NCBI RefSeq assembly: GCF_016859285.1
Contig: NC_053416.1
Location: 16,820,501 to 16,884,500 of the forward strand
Reading direction: 5' to 3'
Origin: Xiphias gladius
Lineage: Eukaryota > Chordata > Actinopteri > Istiophoriformes > Xiphiidae
Length of the DNA stretch: 64,000 nucleotides
Shown here piece after piece: positions 14,946 to 28,821 of this stretch; position 1 is the first letter of the stretch, and each line of letters starts with the position of its first letter. The notes below the pieces were generated by a model, which saw nothing but the letters and a program-made list of their open reading frames with translations, made no database searches and was not told the origin of the DNA. The translations under genes and the position numbers were made by a program.

Positions 14946-16030
14946 GTGAGAGGGAAAGAGGCAGAACGAGGGGAAAAAGAGAGCGAGAGGTTTGCTCGTG
15001 CATGTGCGGCAAAGTTATGATGTGAAATCACAATGGAATTTGATTTTTTTGAAGATAAAAAGCATGTCAATTATGAGAAAATGATAAGAAATGTAAAACA
15101 TCTTTAAGTTAAACCTTTCTCTTAAACCTGTGAAGAAAGTGTCAGTGAAAGAGTCATAAAAGAGAGATTTTTGACAGATAAAAACAGCCAAATACGGGCA
15201 TAATAATGAAACATGAGGATTTTATAGTTTGATTATCAGCTGCTTCTAAGAAGTAGAAACTGCAGGATAGAGCGAGAACGTCAAACCACCCTGAGCACTC
15301 AGCCATCTGTGGATGATCCCTTTAAATAACATGATTAATATTTTTTCTAATATAATGCATGAATGTAGTTGAGTGTTTGCGAAAGACTGCAATTGAAGGC
15401 AGTGAGTGGAGACATCACTCATGGGTGAAAAAAAAGAAAGATATTTGCAGTTCTTATTTCCACCAGTGACCTAGAAAGACATATCAGGCGTCTATTGAGA
15501 TGTCAAAGCGCAGCAAACGCTGAATAAATGGGGCTGGACTGCAGACACATCGGCTTGCTCAGGATCCCTAGTGTTAATGCCAGATACACTAACTTAAATG
15601 GGACCTCCAAAATTTAGCCTGACGGTGGTCAACATCAGTGGGGCAGAAGTTTAGGATCAGTGATGTAAGATTTGACAGCAGGGGACAGGCAGTGGGTTGT
15701 TGCAGTGCTTGTATCTCTCAGTCAGTGCCCCGTGTAGCTATGTTGGGATGAAATGGTGGCCAAGTTTGGAATGAAACTAAAAGGAGGACACATATAACAG
15801 CATAAACACAGAAGATATATGAAGCATATGTCATCATTGTAGATTTGTTTGCATTTAAGAATATCAGTGGCTTATTTGTGAGTGTCACTCACGATTTATT
15901 GGCTGATGAAAATAATAGTATATAAACCAAATTTTTGGGAAACAGGGTTTTCATGATTCAGTATATCATTTAATTTGATGCACTGTATCCCAAACACACT
16001 AACGCAGTCACTAAGAGTCCAGTAAAGTTG

Positions 16031-16045
16031 CCTCTAGGTGGCAGC
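16031..16045 (+). promoter_or_regulatory. CTCF-like binding motif
   Basis: CCTCTAGGTGGCAGC differs at one position from the vertebrate CTCF core as I know it (CCACNAGGTGGCAGC). It lies between the distal (14650) and proximal (19746) starts of kcnab3, where a boundary could separate the two promoters. Motif only; no occupancy evidence. Confidence 0.45.
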
Positions 16046-17970
16046 GTCACCCTGGTGTGGAGACAAGTCAGCCGTGTGGCACAATCATTCACAGCCAGAG
16101 ATGGAACAAAAGCTGCTGCTTAAAGGGTATCCATTGTATGAACTAGTGACATTTGAAATTTCAGAAAATAAATGCCTCCTTTCCACTCAAATTGAGAACC
16201 TAATGTAGCATTTATTGACAGCATGCATTTGACGAGTGAAATAAATTTATGCCACGCCAGAGTATGATTCAGCTGATTCTATCAGCACTGCTTCCATCAC
16301 TCAAACCGGCTCTTGTGAATTCCCTCTCACGTTTAATGTCTTTAATGGCGGCCATCTCTACAGCCTCTGTGTGTGTGATGTGCTAGCTTCGCTTAATTTG
16401 GGTAATGATGCACCAGCTTTAAACTTCCTCACGACTGAAATTGATTACTTCTAATCAACACAACTGCTAACTTCCACCTTTCTAATTTGCTGGTTTTGCT
16501 GGAAACAACAATTTTTCCACACCAGCTGATCTGCTGAGTGCGGAGCAAACTCGGGAAAGTGAGACAGATTATCAGGGCCGAATGCATGATGTTGTCTTTG
16601 GATAAAATCAAGCTTAAAGGACATATTTAAACACAATACAGTTTTTCAGATGGATTCTGAATTTTGAGGGAGTTAAGTCAAAGCAATTCTACTAAAAGCA
16701 TTTAATAACTGTCCTCTGGCTGTCCTCTTCTTGATGAACTCAATGTCATGCTGAATCGCTTCAACATTAACCAAAACCGTAAGAAAAACAAGATGTCTGA
16801 GAGAATACTTCAAGTATTCCAGTTTCACTGAGGATAAACGCCTTCGGCTTTCTAAAACTACACGCACATTTCATGAAGAGGCACACCACAAACAATGCTC
16901 GGCATTCTTCACTTCTACTCTAGCACAAGCAAGTCAAAACCAGCTGTAAGCACCTTTAGCTACCAGAGAAGTGACCCCTGTGCTTCTTTACTCCATTTAG
17001 GTTTTCTACAGGCCAAAATTCACAATTATTTCGACCGGTTGTTACTGGGAATTGTCAAGTTTTAAAATGAAAATGTAGCCCCATGTGCTGCAGATAGGAT
17101 CAGGCCAGCATTATGCAAATGAGGTTGAGCATTTCATCTAGGCTTTAGACTTAGCAGTTTATAGAGGATCACCGGTAGGAGAGATATGCTTTGTAGTGAG
17201 CTTTGGTGCTGAGTCTGATGGCAGACTTGTATAAAACATCTACCCTTCAAGGACATTCTCATTATACAATCTGTTGCATAAAGCATCTCCATAAGAAAAG
17301 TGGTCATATTTTGCCTCAGTTCCTGAGATCTCAATTTAATGCGGCCTTCTTGTTTGCAGAAAAGTGAATAGACGTATCTAAAGACATACTCAGTTTTGAA
17401 GATGGAGCAGCTGGTGCTCTCTGTAAATGGTTGGATACACAAAGTGAGGCGACTCTTGGAAAACTAACTGATGTGGCTGTCACATCCCAATCTCTGTGCA
17501 GGTACTCGCTGTGCTTTACCAGGACGGTAGATCATTAAACCTCCTCTTTTTAAAATGTCCCAGTGGGTTTCACTCACATTTCCTTTCTGCACGTACAGCT
17601 GGAAACTTCCCATCCCAGCTTGTACTGAATGGCTCTTTAAAGGGAGCTGATTGCCAACTCGCTGGCAGCTCATCCTGGAACTGCAGATAGCTCCAAAGCA
17701 AGATGTCATTAGACGTGAGAGCGAGATGATAGAGGGGATGAATGTTTGTGTGTCTGTGTGCATTTTCATTTGCACAATTGGGGTTCTTTGCAGATTGTCC
17801 TGCTGTGAGAAACAGACGTATCAGAGCAAACACTTGATCAATGGCTGAAACTTTCTGGATTGACAGTCTTCTCTAAGACTATGGCAGCATAGTTTAGCTG
17901 GTAAACACCGCCTTAAAGGGACTATTATCATCGCCTGGTTACCAAATGACACATCCGTTTTATTTTAATC

Positions 17971-18051
17971 TGATGTGATGTGATCCAATATGATATGATA
18001 TGCCATGCTATGCTATGCGATGTGATGTGATGTGATGTGATGTGATGTGAT
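17971..18051. repeat. (GATGT)n pentanucleotide array with variants
   Basis: Six to seven TGATG units at 18019-18050 preceded by variants (GATAT, CATGCTATGC). A short-tandem-repeat locus. Confidence 0.85.
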
Positions 18052-18471
18052 TTAGAAGTCATGAATCTGCTCTTGGTTCTGAGATGATGACGATGGTGCA
18101 GTGTTTCAGTCTAATTTTGGTGTTTGGCCATATAGATACACAGCAGATCAATTGGGGGTAAAAAATACAACAGTTTTTGCACATCCAAACTGGGTGTGGT
18201 AGAAAAACAGATCCTTGCATGTGTGAAAAATTGGAGCCTTTGGCGATTTAACGTGCACTAAAAGTGAAAATTAAAGTGAATATAATGGCTGTAATATCTA
18301 CGCTGTACTAGGCGTTTTGTGTGCTAATATATAAAAAAAAAAATGGTGCATGATGATTTTTTTCGTTTTACTTTCTCAAAGCGCAATAATGCGTATAAGC
18401 TCCCGTAACATAATGTGACGATGTGATGAAATGTGTGTACACCCGTGTGATGAAAAATGTAGCGATCACAC

Positions 18472-18473
<2 letters not shown>

Positions 18474-18530
<57 letters not shown>
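18474..18530. repeat. (GA)n microsatellite upstream of the proximal kcnab3 promoter
   Basis: Uninterrupted GA run of 57 bases, about 1.2 kb before the proximal ATG. Frames translated through it (Arg-Glu or Ser-Leu runs) are artefacts. Confidence 0.96.
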
Positions 18531-18531
<1 letters not shown>

Positions 18532-18959
18532 ATCTCGCAAACCCCCACACTGTTCGTGTGTCGTGAACATTTTTGGAGCTTCTGAAAAAAAAGGACAGGA
18601 AAAAAAAAAAAAGTCGGACTCTGAACTGACAAGATGATGCTGAGGGAGAGCCAAGAGGCGGCATCATGGAGCGTTTGAAATGTCTGCTGCAGCTGATTTT
18701 TGGGCCACTATGCCGGCGTTTTTTTCAAATCCGTGCACCGTGAGATTTGGTCGAATAACAGGAGCCCTGCACAGTTGCTGCTGCTGCCGGTATGTGAGCG
18801 ACCTCACAAACTGAAGGTTACAAAAACCGGCTCTGTGTTTGCTCTCGAATTTGTTGCTGCTTCTTTTTTCCCTCTCTCCATCGCTCTCTATCTCTCTCTC
18901 TCCCTCTCTCTCTTGCATCAATTTGATGCTGCGTGAGGCTGCTGGGCGATGATGCATCG

Positions 18960-19745
18960 TTGGGGTCTGACTGTGTGAATTCGCTTCCTATCAAGTCTAT
19001 TTACCCTGTTCGGACCACGGCAATGTAAATTCGAACAATTGAGCCAGTTTTCTGCTGACCCACCTTGCGACAAAAAAGAGAGGGGGGGAAAAAAAAAAAA
19101 TGCCTTATTTCGACGCGAGGTGCGAAGATGCCTGTAGCTGTGATTGTGTCATTGCTGCGGCACACTCCGGAGCTGCTCGGCTCAAGTCCGCCACAACTAA
19201 CCTCAACTGAAGAGAAGACATTAAGCTGGCGAGTGCTCTACCACCCAACATAAGCCATACGAGCCTGTGCATGTATGTGCGACAAGGCCGAGCGACAGAC
19301 ACTCTCGAGGGAGGCATCTCTTGCACTGAGGTTCGGGGGCTTCCCAAGAACTGCCACATCCTCAGATCCGTCTGAGGACTGCTGCGAGCTTACAAGCTTC
19401 CCGACGATTTTTGGAGGGCAGCCCTGATGCATCTTGCGCGTGTGAAAACTCTAAGAGCCTTTTGCCAGGTTGGCATCATCAGACAAGAGACAGAGCAGAC
19501 GGTGACTCTGTGTGTGTCATGTTAGAGGCTGGACTCTTGCCTGCTCCCTCCAAATCTCTGACCTGCCCCGTCTGAGCCCTTTGTATGAGCATCACTGCTT
19601 TGCCACAACAGCACAACCGGAAACAGTGTCAAGCAGTACCAACAATTTGCAGACATTACTGTTTGTGTGACTTCCTAAAAAAAAAAAAAAAAGGTTTCAA
19701 ACCCCTCAACTCTCAAAATAAGAGACACCGGAAACCAGGGTCAGG
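18960..19745 (+). promoter_or_regulatory. Probable 5' leader/promoter region of the proximal kcnab3 start
   Basis: GC- and CpG-richer sequence directly before the ATG at 19746, with no splice acceptor needed. An upstream open reading frame of 36 codons runs from ATG 19100 to TGA 19208-19210. If the leader begins before 19100 it could dampen translation. Transcription start not determined; no clear TATA box. Confidence 0.4.
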
Positions 19746-22083
19746 ATGCAGGTGTCCTTTGCCTGCACCGAGCACAATCTCAAGAGTCGCAGTGAGGACC
19801 GGCTTTGTGGCCTTCGCACCGCTCCACCTCCTGGAGGAAGCAGTGGAGGAGTAGGGGGTGGCGGTGGAGGAGGTGGAGGTGGAGGCGGTGGTGGCGGTAG
19901 TGGAGGAGGAGGCGGTGGAGGAGGAGGTAGTGGACAAGGGAGCAATGGCAACTACATCTCGCAAGGCTCAGTCAAGACCAGGGAGGGGCCCGGGTCCCGT
20001 CAGATTCCACAGGGCCATGCCCACATGAAGGAGGCCATCGGGCGCCACACCAGTATGAAGTACAGGTGAGTGTGGGCCCGGTGAGGAGACGAGGAGCCGG
20101 AGCTTGAAGCGGTGGAGGGTTAATTCGCATCAGAGGGATCTGACTCAGAGATGGTTTTGATTATTAAGGCCTTTTGACCCCCAGATTATCTCTCAGGTAC
20201 TAGATTATCACAATGAGCATCAGTGAAAAATCCTCCACCAGAAACAAGGTGGAAGGTGATATTTGATCGGTCCTTGTCTAATCATGACGACCTACCAGCC
20301 AGGCTTCCTTTATTTCTCTTTCCGTCCATCTCTTTGTTGAGATGTGAGGCGGATTTAAGGTTAGTTTGAATTATCACCAGCATGCATCTGTAATATACTG
20401 TGCAGACTGCCTCCATGTCCATTAGCCAAGATGAAAGCAACTCGGTGCACATACAGCGATGATTCTACTGACCTTATAAAAAATATGACATTTACTCTTA
20501 AAAACGCTTACTCTGATGGATGTAAAAATGCTTATATAATCCATAGCAAACAGCCATAATGTTATCGCAGTATAACAGACAGAATGCATATAGGAGCATT
20601 TGCCACAGGCTTATGTGTTTAATACAGACTTTGCCCTGGCCCCTGGCTCTTCACCACAGATTAATAAAAAGCCTGCCTCCAATAACAGCTTCCCTAAAAC
20701 CACCCCAGGACACCCAGATTTTCTTGGAGGTTTTGAAAGCATTTAATTTTCATAAAACAGTGTTGCAGCCGAGTATCTCACGCACAGAAAAAACATTGTT
20801 GCACACAGCAGGTCTGAGTCATAACGTAGGAATGAAAAACAGACCAGGAAAACAGCAAGAAAAGACTGTCATTGTCTTTTTTGCCTCCTTTCAGTTTTTT
20901 TGGCACAGAAACAGATTCAGTTCACCTTGATGGATTAGAGCTTCAGCTTGACAAGGACAGCTGTTCGTGCGGCCCGCACTCACACAGGGGTTCTTAGAGC
21001 CATGGAAAAATAATGCACATAAAAACACTCAGCATGCACTTAACATTATATAATCTATAATCTATAGAACCGTAACCTCACAACCACCATCTCTGTCCTT
21101 AATTTTGACTCTAAAATTCAATAACTAGGAGGAGAGTTTTAATGACCTGTTTTCCTGTTAATCAGGTTGATTGAATTGCTGCCATTCTCTTCAGTCTATT
21201 AAATTTTCATTTAATAGGATGTTTAAAAAGGGAATGATGCACAAGATGAAACCCAGATATCTCCACTGCTGTTTCTTTTCTCCTTGAGAATTGCATACGT
21301 ACTTCTGATTGGGTTGGACTATTCTGGTTGTTCTGCTGTCTCTGGAAAAGTGTCAGTATTAGGGATTGCAGCAGCACAATAAGTCTATATAGCATATGGC
21401 CAACTCCAGTTGCCAGTGGCAACACCCCAGGCGTTGCCTTTAGTTTTTGTCTGTCTTATTTCCTAATCAGCCAGCGCTACTGTGACTTATCAGTCCCCTC
21501 TGCAACTGAGCCCGCTCAGAGCCCCACCACCCGGCCACAGAGTCTGTTTGTGGCAGCACAGTGGTCACACGTTCTCCATTTTACACTGTTGTCACAATCA
21601 GACTGTGGTCAGGAAGACACAGGAATGTCCATGAAACACATCCGCATGCTGTATGAATGAGTCTGTATATGTGAGCAGAGAGTAAATGTAGGAGATTTCT
21701 TGAGATGAGGCCAATTGAATATCACAGCAGAGCAGAAGTGAACAACTGCAAATAATTTTGATCTCATCTGTATTCCATTTTACAGATGGCGCCTATCGTT
21801 GCCTCTATTCACCCTGTTTGACTCCATGTTTGCGAATCCCCCCCTGGTATCTCATTAACCTGAGTATTCATCACTCACCAGCAGGTCACAGACAATGGCA
21901 CCTGCTGCCAGTTATCACTCCCATGAGCCCCTGCTGTCATCCCCGGCCCCGACTCTCTCTGAATCTCTCTCTTTAGCTCCTTTCGTTGATCAACGTTTCT
22001 AGATTTCTGACTAATTTTCCCTAAAATACTACAGTGAATACTCTTACAGTTGACTGCAGCATTCTTTGTTTGCAAAGTTGAAA

Positions 22084-22142
<59 letters not shown>

Positions 22143-23943
22143 GTTATGAATATTAGGAGTATAATAGAAAAACAGCTTCATTTATAATAATATAATAATA
22201 ATAATAATATAATAATTGTTACTGTAAATGAACAAAAATCAGTGCATTTATACATTATACATTATTGAATTTTTTGTATCTTAGAAGAGTTGGATAGATT
22301 TCATCTCAATACAAGTGTCACTATGTGATTATAATAATAATTGTAAAAACTGAAAGTTAAATTTCTGTGGAAATGGTGGAAAATCACCGAATAAAGTCTA
22401 CATAATATTAAATAAATGATATAAATATAAAATATAAATAAACAATTACACCCAGATGAACAATTCGTGTTCATATAACTATGTTGGATATCTTCAAATC
22501 TTTTTAAAAGTTCTGAAAACAAAGCAATTATAGTCTTTGTTTTTGTTGGGGGCGGGGGGAGTCTTGAAGTCGCTGAGGCAAAGTTCTGTCACTCAGCAAA
22601 TTGGCTGTTTCTATGGCAACAAGGCCCTCTCCTTTCAGCAACAGCAAACTGCAAAGCCGGTCAGGTTCACTTCCAGCGTAGTTTTATCTACCACTGGTGG
22701 ACATCTCTCATGGATTTTTGTACGTTAATGGCCGCAGGGCACATTGTGTCAGTGGCAGGCAGCTGGCTGCAACTTTCCCAACACATGAGCGAGAGGAGGA
22801 GCATGGAAGAAGGAGAGAAAGCCGTACTAACATAAAACATATGACACTGTAACACGCAGGACAGACAGTCAGACACTGTTAAAGAGTTAAACATTGTTTA
22901 ACAAAATGTCTGTATTGAGGCTGTAAAAAAAACTTCCACGACAGGAGGAAAGACAGACAGGAAGGGATTCAGGGATGATGACACATGAACACCATATCTG
23001 CTTCTTTTTAAATCTGTCATCCCCAGCTCATCTGTCGGCCTCAGCTCATAATTCGCCAGTGCAATAGTTCAGCATTTTGGGAAATAACCGTATTTGTTTG
23101 CTTGCCGAGAGTGAGATGAGAAGATCAGTGCCACGTCCGTACTGTAAATATGAAGCCAGAGCCAGTAGCTGGTTAGTTTAGTTTGGCAAAAAAGACTAAA
23201 CAGCTGATTAAACAAACAAGATATAACGTGTTAATTAAGTGAGCTTTAGAGGTAGGCAGATTTTGTTACCACTGGACAGAGCCAGGCTGGTTATTTCCCC
23301 CTTTTTTCTGGTTTTACACTATGCATTTTTATAGAGCTCTCGACCACATCTCAGTCTGATCGGTGTGAGTTTCATCGGATGCTGTGATGTGGCAGAAAGC
23401 TCTGGAAGAAGTTTTATGGTGGGCCTTGGGTAAGGACTATTTTGTTTAACTTCTATTTTCAAGGTCAAGAATGAACTCTCATGCTCACCTGTCTATAGCT
23501 TGTTTTATTTAAAGAGGAATGACATAATAAGCAGTAGTTAAGGCAGACAACAAATAGAAATGTGCAGTGAGTGGTGATGTACCTCAGAGCTAAACTCTGT
23601 AACAATAATAATAATAATAATACCCAATATTCAGTTGCATGTAGAGAACGAGGATCAGATGTTTTTGCATTTGTATCAGGAGTTGAAGTGTCCTGACATT
23701 CAACTATGCAGAGAGGTTCTGTTCTCTAACGGAGTACACTTGAACAGTGAGCTCTGAAAGCCTGTACTCTCAGCAGCTGATGAAGTAATGATGGAGTCAT
23801 TGGTACTGATGAACAGCCCTGTCAAGTTTTACAGATATACTGTGGTCATTTAGTGCTATGAAACAGTGATCCAGCCCCAGTCTTATTACTCTCACAGTAT
23901 GCCTGTTGTTACAGTTACCCTTTTATACACACTGAGGGCATAC

Positions 23944-23984
<41 letters not shown>

Positions 23985-26900
23985 CTTCACAGCTCCAGTT
24001 TGTTAATTTGCTTACTTTACTTTAAGTGATGTGGTTTTACAGTTGCCATATACATTAAGCTCTGAAAAGCTGTGGGGACATTTACCAGCAGATTATTCTC
24101 AATTTTATAAAACACTATGGAGACCATATGTATTTAACTTGTAATAAATCCCAACCAATGATTAAATGTGCATTCCACATTTGAGTCATGAATAATAATT
24201 AAAGGATAATGAAGTAATTTGGCCTCATATTGTTGTTGTGCTTAATAATGATTTGAAACAAATGGTTTGTGTAGCAGGGAGGAGAAACAGACAGCATGCT
24301 GCACCAACCTTGATCTTAAACTATCCTCTCACTGGGATCCGTGACATCACTTTGAGGTCCTGAAGCAAGTTTTAGACAAAGTCAGACTGTATCTTCACTT
24401 TTCAGAATTCAGCCTGGCCCATAACCAAAAGGTATCCAAACTCTGATCTGCTTTTGGCTGTTAAACTGCAAAAATCTGGCTGCTTATTTCATCTGTAATA
24501 TAACTAATATACAGAGCATTAGCGGTTTGCTAAATGTTATAGTTATTAATAATGAAACTGAACAATAGTTTAGACCATTATTATTTGTGCAGCTGCATGC
24601 TGGAGCTAGATATCAACACCACGTCAACCCCACAAAGATTTTAAAACTTGTACACAGAAAAATACATGAGGCAGATAACTTGTTCTTTTCAAAATGGGAA
24701 GTTACTGCCGGGTCAGTGTTGTTTGATGAGGCTTACATTTGTCAGTATTTGCCTGTAGATGGATGCGATGGCAGCGGCAATCAGCAGGCCCATTCTGAAT
24801 AATCAGGGCCAGAAAATCCACGTCACGTCCTCTGAATAGGCTGTCTAGTCAAAGTCAAGGTCTGATATTGTCTTCTGGCAGAGACAAAGTCATCATTGCA
24901 TTTCATTACTTAAGAGCGGAAACACAGACTAATGAAAGAGTCTCCACAGGTCCTAGAAAATTCTCAAAAAAGTATTTAAATATATGATCTAGATTTAAGC
25001 TCTTTACATGTCTTAAGTGTTTTAAAGTTATCAGTTTTTCTACTCTGCTATTAGATATACTTTTAATTAAAATTCATTTTGGTGTGATAATAAAATAAGA
25101 CTGTTCTGCAGATGGTTTACATAATTACCGAATAAGATGAATAACAAATGTTTGGATCATGTATTTGCATTTAGAAATAATGCTATTGAGAAAAAAAAAG
25201 AAATTACGTTTTTGACAGCTTTCATTTATTTTGGTTGTTGGGATATTCTAAACTGTAAAGACTGTAAAAGTATTTCAACATTTTCAACAAATGTTACTAC
25301 TTCATTGTAGCAAAGAAGCTCTGTTGAGACATTTTCAAGAAACAAAGAGAAACTAGGTAAACTGAGTCCCAGCTTGATGCTAAAAAACACCTTAGCATCT
25401 GCTTTTAATCATTTGAAATTCATCAAGCCGTCAAAGTTGGTATTTATGAGGCAGCAGACCAGGAAACTGGCATTTCATTCTAATATTCATCTTCATCCCC
25501 TTCTCAACAGACATAAAATGGGTCGGCAGGTAGCAGTGCGGTGACCTTTTCAGACAATAGGTTTCACTAATAAACTCCTTTTGAACATGTTGAGATGACT
25601 CAAAATTTAAAGTATATAGGCATTTTTGCATTGTTTCACCTTCAAGTCACATTTTACACCCAGTTTCACCTCAAAATCATAATCCATGCCAATGAAAGGA
25701 GTCTTGCACAAATCCTCATGTTCAGTCGCAAACTTTGAATAGAAAAACAGACACTTCACACAATTCTAAAAAGGTTCACACTTTTCATATTAGGCAGTTT
25801 CAGTTAATAGGAGAGTCACAACCAGCAATTAAGTTTCAGCAGTGGATGCATAACATAGGAGGGGAGCAGCTGAGTTTGCGTGTCTGTATGTGTGAGTGAG
25901 TCTTTGTGTTTTTTTTCCCCTCCATTTGCTCCGCTCACAGCATGTGTATTTTATAATTAGGACGGACCTACTTTCCTAACTGTTTTAATATAACTGAATT
26001 AAAAACATCATGTCATATGAATAGCTTTTTGTTTAGCGGAATTCATCAATAATAGCTGAAGCAAGAATTAGTACACTGTCAGAATTACACTGGGTTCTTG
26101 TCCCTCAGAGTTAAAGAGTCGGTTCACACAAAAAAACCACACATTTTCTCACTTATCTCTCTTGCCATAGAAATTTGGTTTATTTGTCCAGCCCTTGATA
26201 TATCTGTCTCTGAAATTTGTGCCTCTACCGCAACACAATGGAGGTGAAGGGAATTTTGTTTGTTTTGGTCACAGCATTGAAAAATAGTTTGTTTTAATTC
26301 GGCAGCATCAGAAACAGCGTGCCTGATACTCTGGATAATCTTATTAGTGAAACTACTTTCTACTGAAAAAAATAGTCCCTTTAAAAAAACGTTAACAGGT
26401 CTATTATCCAGAGTAACTAGGACACTGACTATAGAAACGAGATGTTGGAGTTGTTTTTTTTTTTTTTAAATTGAATTTATCAGTGCTGTGAGCACCACAA
26501 ATAACATTTATTCACCCCCACTGTGTTGAGGTGGAGGCAGAAATCTCTGCATGGCTAAATGCACGAGAGAACATTTCTTTGTAATTTGGATGAAATGACC
26601 ATTTAAAACCCAGAAACGGAGTAGAGAACAGACAGTCCACAATCGTCCCACAGTTTGTACTCAGAAAATGCATGTATAAGCACACACACACGCGCACACA
26701 CACACTCACACACACTGACGTGAGTGTTATTAATATCTAGGTGTGCTTCCCTCTGGAGAAGAGCCTGCTCAGCATGTGTGTGGCATTTTATGACAACTGC
26801 AGGAAAAAAAAATCCATCATTTGCATCTAACCATCTGTATAGAGTGTCTTCCTCCTGTCTCAGGTGAAAACTAACTGTAAATGTCAGCATAGGTTAAAAT

Positions 26901-28789
26901 GCTGACTACACCATGACAGAGCACCTGCGTGCCTCCTTTCTCCCCTCCATTAATAATGTAAGGAAACAGCCAGGTCCCTATAATCACCTTGTTTGGAGTT
27001 CATGATTTATGGTGAGAGAAAAAATGGACAAGAAAAACATGAGAAGCCCTACTTATAAAGGCTACAGAGAAGCATCTGTGTTACTGTGTGCCCTGCTCAT
27101 GAGTTCAGTCATGCATGACCGTATGTAGATCTGTGCCTGTGTCGGAGTGTAATTCCTATCAAGCGTGAATATCCTCATGAAAGCAACTACCGGCCCCACT
27201 GACGCTCGCACGGTATAGACCTCGTCAGTTTTCGCACAACGTATGCCGAAACCATGTCAGATGAAATATAGGCCGAGTGTCTGTGTACATGCGTGTGTGT
27301 GTGAGAGCGAGCGAGAGAGAGAGACAGAAAGTGTGGGAGAGACTGTCATGAGGGACATAGTGAAAGGAAAGAGAGAGCATGTGTCTCTTCAGACGAACTG
27401 ATAGTAATTTAGCAGACTGCAGCACTGCAGAGAGCGGTGGAGTTGAGAGCAGGGAGGGGGGGGGGCAGTTGTCACACACAGAAACAATGGCATCCTCCAT
27501 TGCTCAGAAATTTTAAAAAAAAAAGATATTGTATGTAATAACTCACCCACTAATGCATACTGGTTTCTCATTTGCTCCTGTCATGATGTGCTCATAGACA
27601 GTGTGCACCAGACATGTTAGTCTGTCAGCTTGGTGCACTTCTTTTAAAGTGCACAAAGCTATGTTCAACATGATGACTGCAAATCATATTGATTATGAGT
27701 ACACTGAAACAGAAGAAGCATTTGTGTAACAGTCGTGGATGCTACTGGATGCTTGACATTCTCCTAATGCTGACTCATGCTTTGTATTCGCCACACATAA
27801 CCTTTCTGTTTTTTCATCATGGTACGAATTTAAACAGGAACATTGAAAGAAGGTGGACTTTTGTGTGACGAAGGTGGGAAACACAGTTGGAATTGGGCTT
27901 TATTAATGTAATTGTTTAACATTTATTATGTACCATTACATGATAGCCGCAGGATAAATAATAGGCTTTTATACATTTTATACATTCTAAAGACATAAAA
28001 TTGTTTTCCATTAAATTTTCCTGAAATTTTTAAAATGTAGGCAATATAATAATAATTACTTCACAGAAACAACCAGTCTGCTGAATATAATGTTGTTGTT
28101 TTTTTTAAAGTTAATATAATATTCACCTTTAAAAATAAGGGTCTAGTTTGGGACTGCAGTTTGAGACAAAAAAGTGTCATGTTATTTATATGCTCTCTAT
28201 CTTGCAGGTGATGTTGAGACCTAAATGCAGCTATTTTTAATGAATGTCAAGCTTTTTACTTGATCAAAGCTCTTTTTTTACTCGCAGGGAGGTTTTTTTT
28301 TGGATGCTGTTATTGGTCCAACCTTGTCAAATGGTTAAAAAAAAAAACAGTTTCCTTTAATGTCCCCCGAGTGAAGTCAAGACAAAATTGTATAATTTGA
28401 TGGATTTCACAAAAAATGCCAGTAAAGGAGAACAAAACAGTGAAAAAAATATTTAAATAACTGACTTGAAAAAAGCTTTAGAAATGGTCTCTGATGTGTG
28501 TTTTTTTTCCCCATGTGCCTCATTTATATTTACTCCCAGTGTTCAAAGTGATTGTTAGTATGTGAGAACAGGCAGGGCTGTCATTGGTTGACAAATGGTG
28601 AACAAGTGCCAGATTACCATACAAGGAATCAGCGACATCAAACCTCACTAACATTTTTCCCTTAACATAGCATCTCCCACCTTCTATCTGTGTACTATTT
28701 TGACAGAGTTTAAAGTTATGACACAAACAATATGCGTTTCACACCCACAAACAGTGCATACATGAACGCTGATGCCCCCACACAGCACA

Positions 28790-28821
<32 letters not shown>

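Larger units (their letters stand above)
14946..18473. other. Spacer between the two kcnab3 first exons
   Basis: Intronic to the distal isoform. No further exon seen. It contains the CTCF-like motif at 16031 and a pentanucleotide array at 17971-18051. The remainder is AT-rich without recognised features. Confidence 0.45.

Noticed and set aside
18324-18667. Frames with Ser-Leu or Arg-Glu runs
   Set aside because: Products of translating the (GA)n microsatellite at 18474-18530.
19706-19964. Antisense frames with proline-rich or Ser-Thr-rich runs opposite 19851-19935
   Set aside because: They are the reverse reading of the Gly-rich tract in the kcnab3 first exon, which has strong protein homology on the plus strand.
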